Assembly: GCF_017874575.1 (NCBI RefSeq)
Contig: NZ_JAGGLU010000002.1
Coordinates: 210,953 to 274,952, forward strand
Source of the DNA: Lactobacillus colini
GTDB lineage: Bacteria > Bacillota > Bacilli > Lactobacillales > Lactobacillaceae
Length of the DNA: 64,000 nucleotides
Reading direction: 5' to 3'
How positions within the stretch are numbered: position 1 is the first letter of the stretch; every line of letters begins with the position of its first letter. The notes beneath the pieces are model-generated. The model was given only the letters and a program-made list of their open reading frames with translations, ran no database searches and was not told the DNA's origin. The translations under genes and the position numbers were made by a program. Below are positions 1 to 7,273 of this stretch, in pieces.

Positions 1-494
1 ACTGAATAGTCATATAAGTAACCCACAACTAAGGTACCAATTACAACGCCTAGGTTCTGGGCAAAATAAATCATGTTAAAAACATAACGCCCTTGCTTAG
101 ACTTCAAGCTAGTAGCGATTGAATTAATTAAAGCTCCATTCCAGCCACCCAAAAAGCCGGTTAGGGTCATCCATAACCAATAGATAGGCCAAGTATGGTT
201 AGCAGCCATCCCGAATAAAACTATTGCATCTAAAATCCCACCGGCAATAATTAAGTAATATGGATTAAAACGATCGTAACTCCAACCTGCCACAAATGAC
301 CCCAACATATTAGCTAAGCAGTTAAATAGCAATACAATTCCAATCATTGCCAGTGATACATGCAACTGCTTATTTAAATATACCGACGTCAAAGGCCAGA
401 TAAAACTAGATCCGATCCAGGTTAACAACTCACCTAACAAGAGCCAGTGTAACCTGATCTCATCATTTGGTTGTTCACCATGTTGCGTTCTCAT
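1..494 (-). CDS. MFS transporter, N-terminal part (cut by window edge)
   Basis: The frame is open from an ATG at 494 to the window edge, giving about 164 residues of a major facilitator superfamily protein. Several hydrophobic helices are visible, and a motif-A-like loop between helices 2 and 3 (GSFVAGWSYDRF) places the start of the MFS fold. A short polar N-terminus (MRTQHGEQPNDEIR) precedes helix 1. An AGGTGA-like site lies just upstream of the ATG. The 3' two thirds lie outside the window, so the substrate cannot be inferred; drug or sugar efflux is typical for this fold. Confidence 0.85.
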   Translation of the reverse strand, partial: MRTQHGEQPNDEIRLHWLLLGELLTWIGSSFIWPLTSVYLNKQLHVSLAMIGIVLLFNCLANMLGSFVAGWSYDRFNPYYLIIAGGILDAIVLFGMAANHTWPIYWLWMTLTGFLGGWNGALINSIATSLKSKQGRYVFNMIYFAQNLGVVIGTLVVGYLYDYS

Positions 495-593
495 TTTTTC
501 ACCTCATAATAAATCTTTCTCTCCATTATAAGTCTAGCAAGAAATGTGAACTTTTGCACGGACGGTTAGGTTAGAATAATTTGGGCAAGATTT

Positions 594-1811
594 TTAATCA
601 AGTTTCTTTTTTTCGCCTTTTAGATTTTTTATTTTAGTTATATTTTGAGCAACCTCAAGACAGCCTAAGTATTCGCCAGCCTGATTATGAACCGCCATAT
701 ATTGGAGATAGAGAGTCTGACCGAGCATTTTAGGGGTAAACCAAAATTCATAGCTAGATTTTTTATTATTGCGAAAGTCATCTAGGATTCTCTTAACTAC
801 TGGCACACTCTCAGGTAGGTGGCATGAATACACTGAATTGCCAATAACATTCTTAGAATGCGGAAAGATCTTCGCGGCTCCACCGAAGTAAGCCACCTTA
901 TCTTCACTATCGACAAATGTAATTGCAAATGGCAATAAATCAAGAATTGCATTAAGCTGCTCTAAGTTAAGTGATCCTTCTTTAAAGTTAAGAACTAATG
1001 AAGAAAGTTGATTCAATGAAGCAGCTGCTGGCGGTTGAGGCGTTTGATCAGCTAACTTAGGCTTCCAATTCATTGGCTTTTGGATCAAGGTGTAGCCAAT
1101 ATCGGCTTCTTCTTGCTTGACGTTATACCAATCTTCAACGCTAGCTACTTCATCAATCATTGGAATCATGATTTTTTCTTCTTTGAATACCATTTCTAAA
1201 ACTTCATGACTGACTTCTTCAATAAGTGAACTAAGCTCCTGGTGTTGAGGATAATCTTCATCAGCTAAGTCGATCCCAGCTTTAATCAACTTCCTAATCT
1301 TATCATCAACGCCCCACATCACCTTAGGCGGAGCAGTGATACCATACTTAGTCATAATTGGAAAAATCGAAGTTTCTTTTCTCCGGTAATGCTTATCAAT
1401 TGTTGCAAGATCATGTAACTCTTGACGAATCTTGGCTAAAGCTTGGTCATCACCAGCAGTCCACTTCTTTAAGTCACTGAGCAAGGCATCATTAATAAGG
1501 GATGAAATGACCAGGTTCTCTAACTTAATGGTATGTACTGGGTGTCCTGGAATAGAAAAGTCCGGATTATCACCATTATCTTTAATACTGCCCTTAAAGA
1601 CATCGGCATGTACATTACATAAATACTGGATCTCTCTTGGGTCTAATCCCTGCGAAATTAATTCACGCTCAGCATCAGTAATCTCACTAACATCAACTTG
1701 GTCGAATTCATCTTTAAACATCTTCTTAGCTGTGGCAAAGTCACCGCCATTTTGAATATAGTGTAAGATTTTTAGGATTTCATTTTGACGCTCTTTTTTA
1801 ATATTTGTCAT
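594..1811 (-). CDS. DUF438 / hemerythrin-like / PAS domain protein
   Basis: A 405-residue soluble protein with three recognisable parts. The N-terminal DUF438 region (about residues 10-90) contains CNVHADVF. A helical hemerythrin-like segment follows (about 95-240), with His/Glu pairs such as DKHYRRKETSIFP and HEVLEMVFKEEK, where hemerythrin folds bind a di-iron centre. A C-terminal PAS-type domain (about 285-400) contains AITFVDSEDKVAYFGG. Homologues in anaerobic Firmicutes are regarded as oxygen, NO or redox sensing proteins, but the biochemistry is unsettled. It reads in the same direction as the DUF59-DUF1858 gene just upstream (about 48 bp gap), and the two are probably co-transcribed. 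DUF1858 and DUF438 proteins often co-occur. Confidence 0.85.
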   Translation of the reverse strand: MTNIKKERQNEILKILHYIQNGGDFATAKKMFKDEFDQVDVSEITDAERELISQGLDPREIQYLCNVHADVFKGSIKDNGDNPDFSIPGHPVHTIKLENLVISSLINDALLSDLKKWTAGDDQALAKIRQELHDLATIDKHYRRKETSIFPIMTKYGITAPPKVMWGVDDKIRKLIKAGIDLADEDYPQHQELSSLIEEVSHEVLEMVFKEEKIMIPMIDEVASVEDWYNVKQEEADIGYTLIQKPMNWKPKLADQTPQPPAAASLNQLSSLVLNFKEGSLNLEQLNAILDLLPFAITFVDSEDKVAYFGGAAKIFPHSKNVIGNSVYSCHLPESVPVVKRILDDFRNNKKSSYEFWFTPKMLGQTLYLQYMAVHNQAGEYLGCLEVAQNITKIKNLKGEKKKLD

Positions 1812-1859
1812 GATTAAACTTTCTAGTCTACTTCTTCATCAATACAGCTTAATTATATC

Positions 1860-2450
1860 TTATTCGATTACTTTGTATCCTTTATCTTCAAACGCTTTTT
1901 TGATTTGGCCTAAGTCTAATTTCATTGCTTGTGCTCCTAGTGGAATAGTCATTACTCTTCCAACCGTGGCAAGTAAACCTGGTATCTTAATTCTGGTAAA
2001 ACCTGCATCATACATGATCTGAACAAAGTCTGGATATTCTTCAGCAAGCTTTTTAATAGGCAGAGAAAAGTCAATAATCTTTTGTACTTTTTCAATTGAT
2101 TCGATTCCTTGCTTTTGAGCAATTTCTTGTTCGTCCTCAAGCATCCCTAACTGTCTTTTAGCTGCTGTCGTCATCTTATCCGGACTCCAGACCGGATACC
2201 ATACTAATTTGACATCACATTTATCTATTCCGGGAACTGATAAGACTGCATTTTGAATTGAATTTTGTAGCAAGCTCGACAGCGGACAGCCTGAGATTGT
2301 CAAGGTCATCTTCACAGTCGCATGACTACCCTCAATATCAATCCCATAGATCAAGCCTAAGTTCACGACATCAACTTGAATTTCTGGATCTTCCACACCT
2401 TGCAAGGCTGTCATAATTTGATCGACTAATTTTAATTTATTTTCTTCCAT
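1860..2450 (-). CDS. DUF59 (MIP18-like) and DUF1858 fusion protein
   Basis: A 196-residue protein. Residues 1-95 match the DUF59/MIP18 (SufT-like) iron-sulfur assembly family: EDPEIQVDVVNLGLIYGI is its characteristic segment, and TISGCPLSSLL carries the conserved Cys. Residues about 125-195 resemble DUF1858 (IDFSLPIKKLAEEYPDFVQIM, then a Gly-rich stretch). The DUF59 part suggests a role in Fe-S or metal-cofactor assembly; the DUF1858 role is unknown. The gene lies directly upstream of, and is probably co-transcribed with, the hemerythrin/PAS protein, so a joint job in handling iron or redox stress is a reasonable inference. Confidence 0.85.
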   Translation of the reverse strand: MEENKLKLVDQIMTALQGVEDPEIQVDVVNLGLIYGIDIEGSHATVKMTLTISGCPLSSLLQNSIQNAVLSVPGIDKCDVKLVWYPVWSPDKMTTAAKRQLGMLEDEQEIAQKQGIESIEKVQKIIDFSLPIKKLAEEYPDFVQIMYDAGFTRIKIPGLLATVGRVMTIPLGAQAMKLDLGQIKKAFEDKGYKVIE

Positions 2451-2468
2451 TTTTCTTCCCTAGTAAAA

Positions 2469-2499
2469 AATAGAAGAAATTACAACAATTTCTTCTATT
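2469..2499 (-). terminator. Perfect 13-bp inverted repeat
   Basis: AATAGAAGAAATT (2469-2481) and AATTTCTTCTATT (2487-2499) are perfect inverted copies around a 5-nt loop. The repeat lies just downstream of the small minus-strand ORF ending at 2510. There is an A-run on its left, which gives a T-run on the minus strand. It probably terminates transcription coming from that ORF. Confidence 0.6.
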
Positions 2500-2509
2500 C
2501 ATAATCCTA

Positions 2510-2683
2510 TTATCTAACTAACTTATCCCAGATAACTACCTTTCCTGCTTTGAAAGACTTTTGAACATCAATAATTCTCTGATTGCTTGACTCTCTAAAT
2601 TGAAGTGTGAGATCCTTTAAGTCATCGGCCTGTTTATTTCTTGTTGACGATTTTATAATATGCTTATTTAATAAACTTGTCAA
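2510..2683 (-). CDS. Short ORF or gene remnant, 57 codons, TTG start
   Basis: On the minus strand a frame runs from TTG at 2683 to TAA at 2510. Its C-terminal half reads like real protein: DLTLQFRESSNQRIIDVQKS, then FKAGKVVIWDKLVR. No good ribosome binding site precedes the TTG and a stop codon lies just upstream, so this may be the surviving 3' end of a larger gene. It lies divergent to the XRE regulator at 2736 and is followed by a terminator hairpin. I recognise no family. An antitoxin or small phage-type protein partnered with the XRE gene is possible but unproven. Confidence 0.35.
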   Translation of the reverse strand: MTSLLNKHIIKSSTRNKQADDLKDLTLQFRESSNQRIIDVQKSFKAGKVVIWDKLVR

Positions 2684-2735
2684 CTAAAAATATGCTTTTA
2701 CGATATATTTTTTGAAAAATTGGAGTTTCTCTATC

Positions 2736-3074
2736 ATGATCGAGTTTGAAAGAACGAAAGAACTAGCAAAAAAAAGGAAAATGTCCCTGCTGGAAGTCAA
2801 CGATAAAGCGGGCTTAGGGAAAAGAAGCATCTATAACTGGAAAAATAGAAAGCCTGGAATCATGGCTTTAATAGCGGTAGCTAGAGTTCTACACACCTCT
2901 GTTGACTATTTAAGCGGTGAGACTGACGATCCTATCCCTCACAACCAGGAATCTATTAGACTAGAAGACGATCTTCCCCATTCATATAGGGGATATCCGG
3001 TTCCCGAGCGGTATCTGAACATCGTTAGAGATTTAATGGAACATGACATTCAAGAACGAGAAAATCAAGGGTAG
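2736..3074 (+). CDS. XRE-family helix-turn-helix regulator
   Basis: A 112-residue protein from ATG 2736, preceded by GGAG at 2722-2725 with a 10-nt spacer. An in-frame TTG at 2712 lies inside or before that site and is unlikely to be used. Residues about 5-60 form a Cro/CI-type DNA-binding domain (TKELAKKRKMSLLEVNDKAG, then RSIYNWKNRKPG). The typical helix-4/5 ending LHTSVDYLSGETDD follows. The C-terminal 50 residues are acidic and have no recognised domain. Such proteins are phage- or element-type repressors. It stands alone at the left edge of the accessory pocket that also holds the secreted-protein cassette and the IS110 element. Confidence 0.85.
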   Translation: MIEFERTKELAKKRKMSLLEVNDKAGLGKRSIYNWKNRKPGIMALIAVARVLHTSVDYLSGETDDPIPHNQESIRLEDDLPHSYRGYPVPERYLNIVRDLMEHDIQERENQG

Positions 3075-3129
3075 CCTTAAGAATATTTTTCCTTTGTCTT
3101 TTTAAAATTGATATTTTAATCACACTTAT

Positions 3130-3245
3130 TTCGAGCAGAAAAGCAGCGATAAACACTGATCTGTCAGCATTCTAGCCTACGCTTGTAGGTCTGGACTAGC
3201 GAAACTGCCGTAGAATTGCCTTCTCAGCACCAATCTACTTGTGAA
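3130..3245. other. Intergenic stretch with RNA-like pairing, no gene seen
   Basis: The 344 bp between the XRE gene and the next start contains no convincing ORF. It is more GC-rich here than the surrounding AT-rich sequence, and short inverted repeats are visible, such as CCTAC(3176)...GTAGG(3189) nested in CTAG...CTAG. It could be an untranslated leader, a small RNA or an element remnant. Nothing more specific can be supported. Confidence 0.3.
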
Positions 3246-3261
3246 TTTGAAAAAACGACAA

Positions 3262-3310
3262 AAAAAGAGCCTATGGGATCAACGATCTGAATCCTATATG
3301 GTTCTTTTTT
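3262..3310 (+). terminator. Rho-independent terminator
   Basis: AAAAAGAGCCTATGGGAT pairs with ATCCTATATGGTTCTTTTTT with few mismatches and ends in a T-run. It lies after the XRE gene and before the small gene at 3419, so it separates the cassette from upstream transcription. The mirrored A-run makes it potentially bidirectional. Confidence 0.75.
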
Positions 3311-3418
3311 CACAAAATGTATCTTAAAAAATACAGCTCTTTATTTTTGACAGCGCTTACGCAAAAGAGATACTATTTAATTGTAAAGAGATGTTATAGG
3401 TATTATCTAGAGGTGGAT

Positions 3419-3580
3419 ATGGAGAAAAAAACTTTAGATGAGTATTGTTTATATTTAGAAAAGGCGCTGCTCAATCTTCATGCTTCAAAAGCTATGATTT
3501 TTAATGTGGAAATGGAGCTTAAACGAGTCATAAAAATATACTCAATAGAGGAATTGAAAGCAGAGCTAGATAAATTTTGA
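3419..3580 (+). CDS. Small helical cytosolic protein, partner of secreted protein
   Basis: A 53-residue ORF starting at ATG 3419, with GAGGTG at 3410-3415 (short 3-nt spacer). The same frame is open further upstream to ATG 3317, but that start overlaps the terminator and lacks a ribosome site. The protein is charged and predicted all-helical (DEYCLYLEKALLNLHASKAM; IYSIEELKAELDKF), with no signal peptide or membrane segment. The stop codon overlaps the ribosome site of the secreted protein gene that follows (10-bp gap), so the pair is translationally coupled. Size and position suggest an immunity or regulatory role, but no known immunity family was recognised. Confidence 0.6.
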   Translation: MEKKTLDEYCLYLEKALLNLHASKAMIFNVEMELKRVIKIYSIEELKAELDKF

Positions 3581-3590
3581 GGTGATTAAA

Positions 3591-4124
3591 ATGAAAAAAC
3601 ATATTATTGCTAGTATCTTAGTTGCCATTGTTACATTTTTCAGCTTTACTATTTCGAATTTTGCTTTTGCTTCAGAAATACCATCATCTGAATCTCAAGC
3701 TTTAGAAACAAATGAACAAGTAAAAATCATTGGAAACAATCTTTCTTTACAAAAAAACAAGAATGGCATTTATTTGGTGTCTATAAAAGATAGAACAGTA
3801 TTAGCTACAGAATTGAATAAAGCCAACTCATCCATATCTATTTCAGATGTTGAAAAGACTGTCAACGCAGTTAATAATCAATTAATCAAAGAAAATGGTA
3901 AAGGACAATTGTCAGATTTATTAATTAATAATTTATATCCAAAATATACGGACAGAGCATCTAAGCACCCAGGATTATGTAGTGCTGTTATAGGCGGTGC
4001 AGGCTTGGCTCATAGTACGTTATATGGTGCAGCTGCTTGGGGCTTAGGTGTTACAGGCCCATCAGGCTGGATAGTAGGAGCAGGAATAGGAGCTATATAC
4101 TATTTAGGAAGTTTAATGTGCTAA
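3591..4124 (+). CDS. Sec-secreted glycine-zipper protein (bacteriocin-like)
   Basis: A 177-residue protein from ATG 3591, with GAGGTG at 3579-3584. A GTG nine bases upstream overlaps that site and is unlikely. A lysine plus hydrophobic N-terminus (MKKHIIASILVAIVTFFSFT) ends in an AFA-S-type signal-peptidase site near residue 27. The mature N-half is polar and contains a helical stretch, ISISDVEKTVNAVNNQLIKE. The last ~50 residues are Gly/Ala-rich and hydrophobic (AVIGGAGLAHSTLYGAAAWG; GWIVGAGIGAIYYLG), framed by two cysteines (in GLCSAV and at the C-terminal end) that could form a disulfide. This resembles a membrane-inserting toxin. The layout matches the protein at 30542. A bacteriocin-like role is inference; no export ABC gene is present and Sec export would suffice. 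Confidence 0.7.
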   Translation: MKKHIIASILVAIVTFFSFTISNFAFASEIPSSESQALETNEQVKIIGNNLSLQKNKNGIYLVSIKDRTVLATELNKANSSISISDVEKTVNAVNNQLIKENGKGQLSDLLINNLYPKYTDRASKHPGLCSAVIGGAGLAHSTLYGAAAWGLGVTGPSGWIVGAGIGAIYYLGSLMC

Positions 4125-4214
4125 TAGTCCTTCAGCTTTTGAAGATACAATATCACGTTAAGTTCAAAAAAAAACTCAGTAGACATAAAATGATACAATC
4201 CCACTAAACAGTCT

Positions 4215-4440
4215 AAGCTTAATAGTAGATTAGTTATCCGACGGGATAATTGATCTACTATTTTTTGTTTAGTCGTAAACTTAAAGTAGTGGTAAAACAA
4301 TATGCCGTTGTCCACTTAGGCACTTGATGCCGCCCACTAAATTGGCAGTTTTACTTAATAATTAAGAGCTTCTTCGAAGACTGTTGGCACTTGGATGCCG
4401 TGTTTAGAAAATTAAGTTTAATTATTTAAGCTAATTGTTT
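4215..4440 (+). ncRNA. Candidate bridge RNA of the IS110 element
   Basis: The non-coding left end folds into several stems. A 10-bp stem pairs AATAGTAGAT (4221-4230) with ATCTACTATT (4253-4262), with nested TTATCC/GGATAA. A longer arm pairs GTAAAAC (4292-4298) with GTTTTAC (4348-4354). Two similar small hairpins, GGCACTTGATGCC (4319-4331) and GGCACTTGGATGCC (4386-4399), follow. In IS110-group elements such as IS621, the transcript from this position is the bridge RNA, whose two internal loops pair with target and donor DNA. The assignment rests on position and visible pairing only. Confidence 0.5.
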
Positions 4441-4476
4441 AACCACTGACTAATAAGTTAATGGAGGATTCTAGTT

Positions 4477-5697
4477 ATGAACAATGTAATATTCGGTATT
4501 GATGTTAGTAGTCGCGATTCTAGTGTTTGTGAATTTGTAGGACAAGCTAAGAATGAATTTAAAATTACCAATGATACTCCTGGTTTTACACAGTTGCTTA
4601 AAGAATTGCAATTATTCGCTAAAAAGCCGCAAATCATCTTTGAGTCTACTGGCGTTTATTCTCGTCGTTTACAAGCCTTTTTAGATGATTATGATTACCA
4701 ATATGTCATTATGAATCCTTTAACAGCTAAGAAAGAAATGAATCAAGGCTTGCGCTACAACAAAACTGATAAAAATGACGCTTGTCATTTAGCAATGATT
4801 CAGCTTCAAAACCATCATCCTTTTTTCAAAAAAGAAGCAGAGGCTTATCATAAAATGCAATCTCTGGATCGTTCCTATGATGAACTTACTCATGATATTG
4901 TATCTGCTAAGAATCGACTTCACCGTATTCTTCAATTAACTTTTCCAGAAATTGAAACCTTGTTTAATATTGCAAGAGGAGAAAATTACTGGCAAATTGT
5001 CAAACTATATCCGCACTGCCAGATAGTACGTAATCTTAATAAAGACAATATAATAAATGATCTGTTAAAAATTAAATCTATTGGTCAAAAACGTGCACAA
5101 AAGATGGCTGACAAATTAATAGATTTGGCTAATAAGGCATATCCAGCGGCTTCTCAAGACAGCCCTGAAACATCAGACGCGGTTTATTACGCTGATCGCT
5201 TATTGCAATTGACTGCAGACAGAAATGAGCGATTAGAAAAGATGATTTTTCTTGCTCAAACTTTAAAAACTGATGATTTAGAAATTTTAGTGAGTATACC
5301 AGGTTTCGCCAAAACCACTGCTGTAAGAGTACTTGCCGAGCTTGGCAACATCCGTAGATTTAAAAATCCAAATAAAATAGATGCCTTCATTGGAATTGAT
5401 CCAGGAAGATATCAATCTGGTCAAATAGATTCTCATCTAGGGATATCCAAACACGGTAATGCCATTGCTCGTAAAGTCCTCTATCGCGCTATTGGTCAGA
5501 TTGCCCAAGCAGCACAGTTTTCTCCATGCCATATAGCAGAATACTATGCAAAGAAAAAATCTTCTCAAACCAAGGGATTCAAGAAGATTGCAATAGCCTC
5601 AGTGCACAAGTTAGTTAGAACTATATATGCACTGATTATTAATAATCAGTTATATGACTACGAAGTCGCCAAACAAAATCAAAGACGTAAATCGTAA
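4477..5697 (+). CDS. IS110-family DEDD transposase
   Basis: A 406-residue recombinase. The N-terminal RuvC-like domain carries the DEDD set at D9 (FGIDVSS), E56 (IIFESTGVY), D98 and D101 (YNKTDKNDA). The C-terminal Transposase_20 domain begins at about residue 270 (LVSIPGFAKTTAVRVLAELG) and contains GIDPGRYQSGQ with the putative nucleophilic serine S314. Full family length and uninterrupted frame suggest it is active. A GGAGG site lies upstream (4462-4466). IS110 enzymes use a bridge RNA encoded in the element to choose donor and target. Confidence 0.95.
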   Translation: MNNVIFGIDVSSRDSSVCEFVGQAKNEFKITNDTPGFTQLLKELQLFAKKPQIIFESTGVYSRRLQAFLDDYDYQYVIMNPLTAKKEMNQGLRYNKTDKNDACHLAMIQLQNHHPFFKKEAEAYHKMQSLDRSYDELTHDIVSAKNRLHRILQLTFPEIETLFNIARGENYWQIVKLYPHCQIVRNLNKDNIINDLLKIKSIGQKRAQKMADKLIDLANKAYPAASQDSPETSDAVYYADRLLQLTADRNERLEKMIFLAQTLKTDDLEILVSIPGFAKTTAVRVLAELGNIRRFKNPNKIDAFIGIDPGRYQSGQIDSHLGISKHGNAIARKVLYRAIGQIAQAAQFSPCHIAEYYAKKKSSQTKGFKKIAIASVHKLVRTIYALIINNQLYDYEVAKQNQRRKS

Positions 5698-5729
5698 TTA
5701 ACTGGTTAATTTAATTATAGCGCAAATCA

Positions 5730-5760
5730 ACTTCAAAGAGCGATATTCTTTGAAGTCTTT
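5730..5760 (+). terminator. Hairpin downstream of IS110 transposase
   Basis: ACTTCAAAGA (5730-5739) pairs perfectly with TCTTTGAAGT (5747-5756), followed by CTTTT. It probably terminates transposase transcription. The spacer from here to 5977 shows an imperfect palindrome around 5807-5858 and no gene. Confidence 0.6.
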
Positions 5761-5862
5761 TGGCGTACTCTTAATTTTAAAATAAATCGCACCTATAATA
5801 CAAAGAAAGCCAAGTAATCAAATATTTATTAATTAAATACCTTGATATACTTGACTTTGCGT

Positions 5863-5892
5863 AGAAAAAGCCAACTCAAATTAATGAGTTGA
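5863..5892 (-). terminator. Terminator of the D-aspartate ligase operon
   Basis: On the minus strand CAACTC pairs with GAGTTG across an 8-nt loop and is followed by GCTTTTTC. It lies about 85 bp beyond the ligase stop codon. Confidence 0.65.
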
Positions 5893-5977
5893 CTAAAAGT
5901 AATCTTTTCATATTTAGACTGTCTACTTGACTAGGGCTATATCAATTTAATTCTAGTAGGCCTTTTTCGCCTTAAAA

Positions 5978-7249
5978 CTATTTCTTATCTTGTTCGAAGT
6001 ACTGTCCCTTATTAACTTGATAATATTTCTTATAACGGGCCTTGTAATTGTGGAACATATAATGCATTAGCAACCAACGCTTAAAGCCATTGTCCTTATT
6101 ATAAAAGACAGTTGTACCATAATGACCTTCCTTAATCAGCTTTTCAGCTAGACGCTTGGATGGATTATCGTAAGCATATTCCTTAAAAATCTTCACTGGA
6201 ACCCCTAACCACAACATGTAGTTAGCGCCATCCTTATTACCATAAACAGTGTCTTGATCCTTTAAGCTATCATTGACATAGTCTTCAACATACCACTTAG
6301 CTAAATTGTAGCCATTTAAGGTAACGTAGAAGCTAGAACGACCCTGGCGTAAGTTAATTTCAAAGAACTTATATTCACCATCACGTTGGTCGTATTTAAT
6401 ATCAAAGTTAGCCATTCCCACGTATTCAATCTTCTCTAAGAATGATTGCACAGTTTGATAGAGTTTTTGGTTATATTCAGGCAAGATAGCCATGTAGTTA
6501 CCAATTGATTGAGGTGTTGGATCTTCAAGCAAGGGATGACCTAAACACATCATCTTAACTTTATGGTTCTTATCAACATAAGCGTTAAGAACTCGCATAT
6601 TAGAATCGTCACCAGGTATAAAGTCTTGTAAGATAAGATCTTCTTTATAACCATTAGTGTAAATCTTGCCAACAATATCAACCAACTCAGCTTGATCATG
6701 GATGGTAAAGGCCTTCTTACGCCCTTCAAATTGTACATCAAGCCAAGATACTGGATCTTCTGGCTTTAATTCTACCGGGAAGTCGAATGGAATATTCAAG
6801 TAATTATCAGCCTTGTAATCATCCATTGTGATGATCTTAGTCTTAGGATATGGTAGTCCATACTCTTCAGCAATTTCATAAAAGCCTTCCTTAGAAATCA
6901 GCTTCTCAAGTAAGTCATACGGAATATAAGGCACAATAAAAGTATCCTTCAACTCATCCTTATGCTTAGCAAGTAACTCAGCATAGCCATCACCACAAGC
7001 AATCAAAATGACAGGCTCTTGATGGTCCTTATATTCTTCTATCTTTTGCTTCATGACATTCATAAAGCCAGGATCTTCACTAAAACCCTCATGAACTTCA
7101 ACATCAACAATATTTGAATAGCGTGTAGCTGCTAAATGACTAGCTGCCCAAGCTTGGACTTTGATTCCGTACGCTTCGTTAAATGAACGAGCCATACCAT
7201 AGACATTAATGTCACTGCCGAGTAATATTGGCGTAAATTTAGGTTGCAA
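5978..7249 (-). CDS. D-aspartate ligase (ATP-grasp), peptidoglycan cross-bridge
   Basis: A 423-residue ATP-grasp enzyme. Its N-terminus (FTPILLGSDINVYGMARSFN) resembles the Enterococcus faecium D-aspartate ligase (Aslfm), which adds D-Asp to the lysine side chain of UDP-MurNAc-pentapeptide. The ATP-grasp core covers about residues 120-340, with the metal/ATP-binding strand KFFEINLRQGRSSFYVTL near the end. The C-terminal ~80 residues are basic and aromatic, suggesting membrane proximity. It lies 24 bp downstream of an AsnB-type amidotransferase that would convert the D-Asp bridge to D-Asn, which supports the assignment. No aspartate racemase is in the window. A related amino-acid ligase with another substrate is the main alternative. 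Confidence 0.78.
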   Translation of the reverse strand: MQPKFTPILLGSDINVYGMARSFNEAYGIKVQAWAASHLAATRYSNIVDVEVHEGFSEDPGFMNVMKQKIEEYKDHQEPVILIACGDGYAELLAKHKDELKDTFIVPYIPYDLLEKLISKEGFYEIAEEYGLPYPKTKIITMDDYKADNYLNIPFDFPVELKPEDPVSWLDVQFEGRKKAFTIHDQAELVDIVGKIYTNGYKEDLILQDFIPGDDSNMRVLNAYVDKNHKVKMMCLGHPLLEDPTPQSIGNYMAILPEYNQKLYQTVQSFLEKIEYVGMANFDIKYDQRDGEYKFFEINLRQGRSSFYVTLNGYNLAKWYVEDYVNDSLKDQDTVYGNKDGANYMLWLGVPVKIFKEYAYDNPSKRLAEKLIKEGHYGTTVFYNKDNGFKRWLLMHYMFHNYKARYKKYYQVNKGQYFEQDKK

Positions 7250-7273
7250 AATTAGTACTTCCTTTTCTTAACT

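Larger units (their letters stand above)
4200..5760 (+). mobile_element. IS110-family insertion sequence (ends approximate)
   Basis: The element comprises the transposase at 4477-5697 plus non-coding ends. IS110 elements lack terminal inverted repeats and duplicate little or no target, so the exact ends cannot be read from one copy. The left end is placed near 4200, where structured sequence begins. The right end is placed just after the hairpin at 5730-5756. It sits between the secreted-protein gene and the D-aspartate ligase operon and disrupts neither. Comparison with an empty site in a related genome would fix the ends. Confidence 0.75.

Noticed and set aside
3317..3418. N-terminal extension of the 53-aa protein
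   Set aside because: It begins on the terminator with no ribosome site; the downstream ATG has GAGGTG.
4121..4315. 64-codon minus-strand ORF in the IS110 left end
   Set aside because: It lies across the structured non-coding end of the element and has no ribosome site.
5807..5858. Imperfect palindrome as the right terminal repeat of the IS
   Set aside because: IS110 elements lack terminal inverted repeats and no matching copy is present at the left end.
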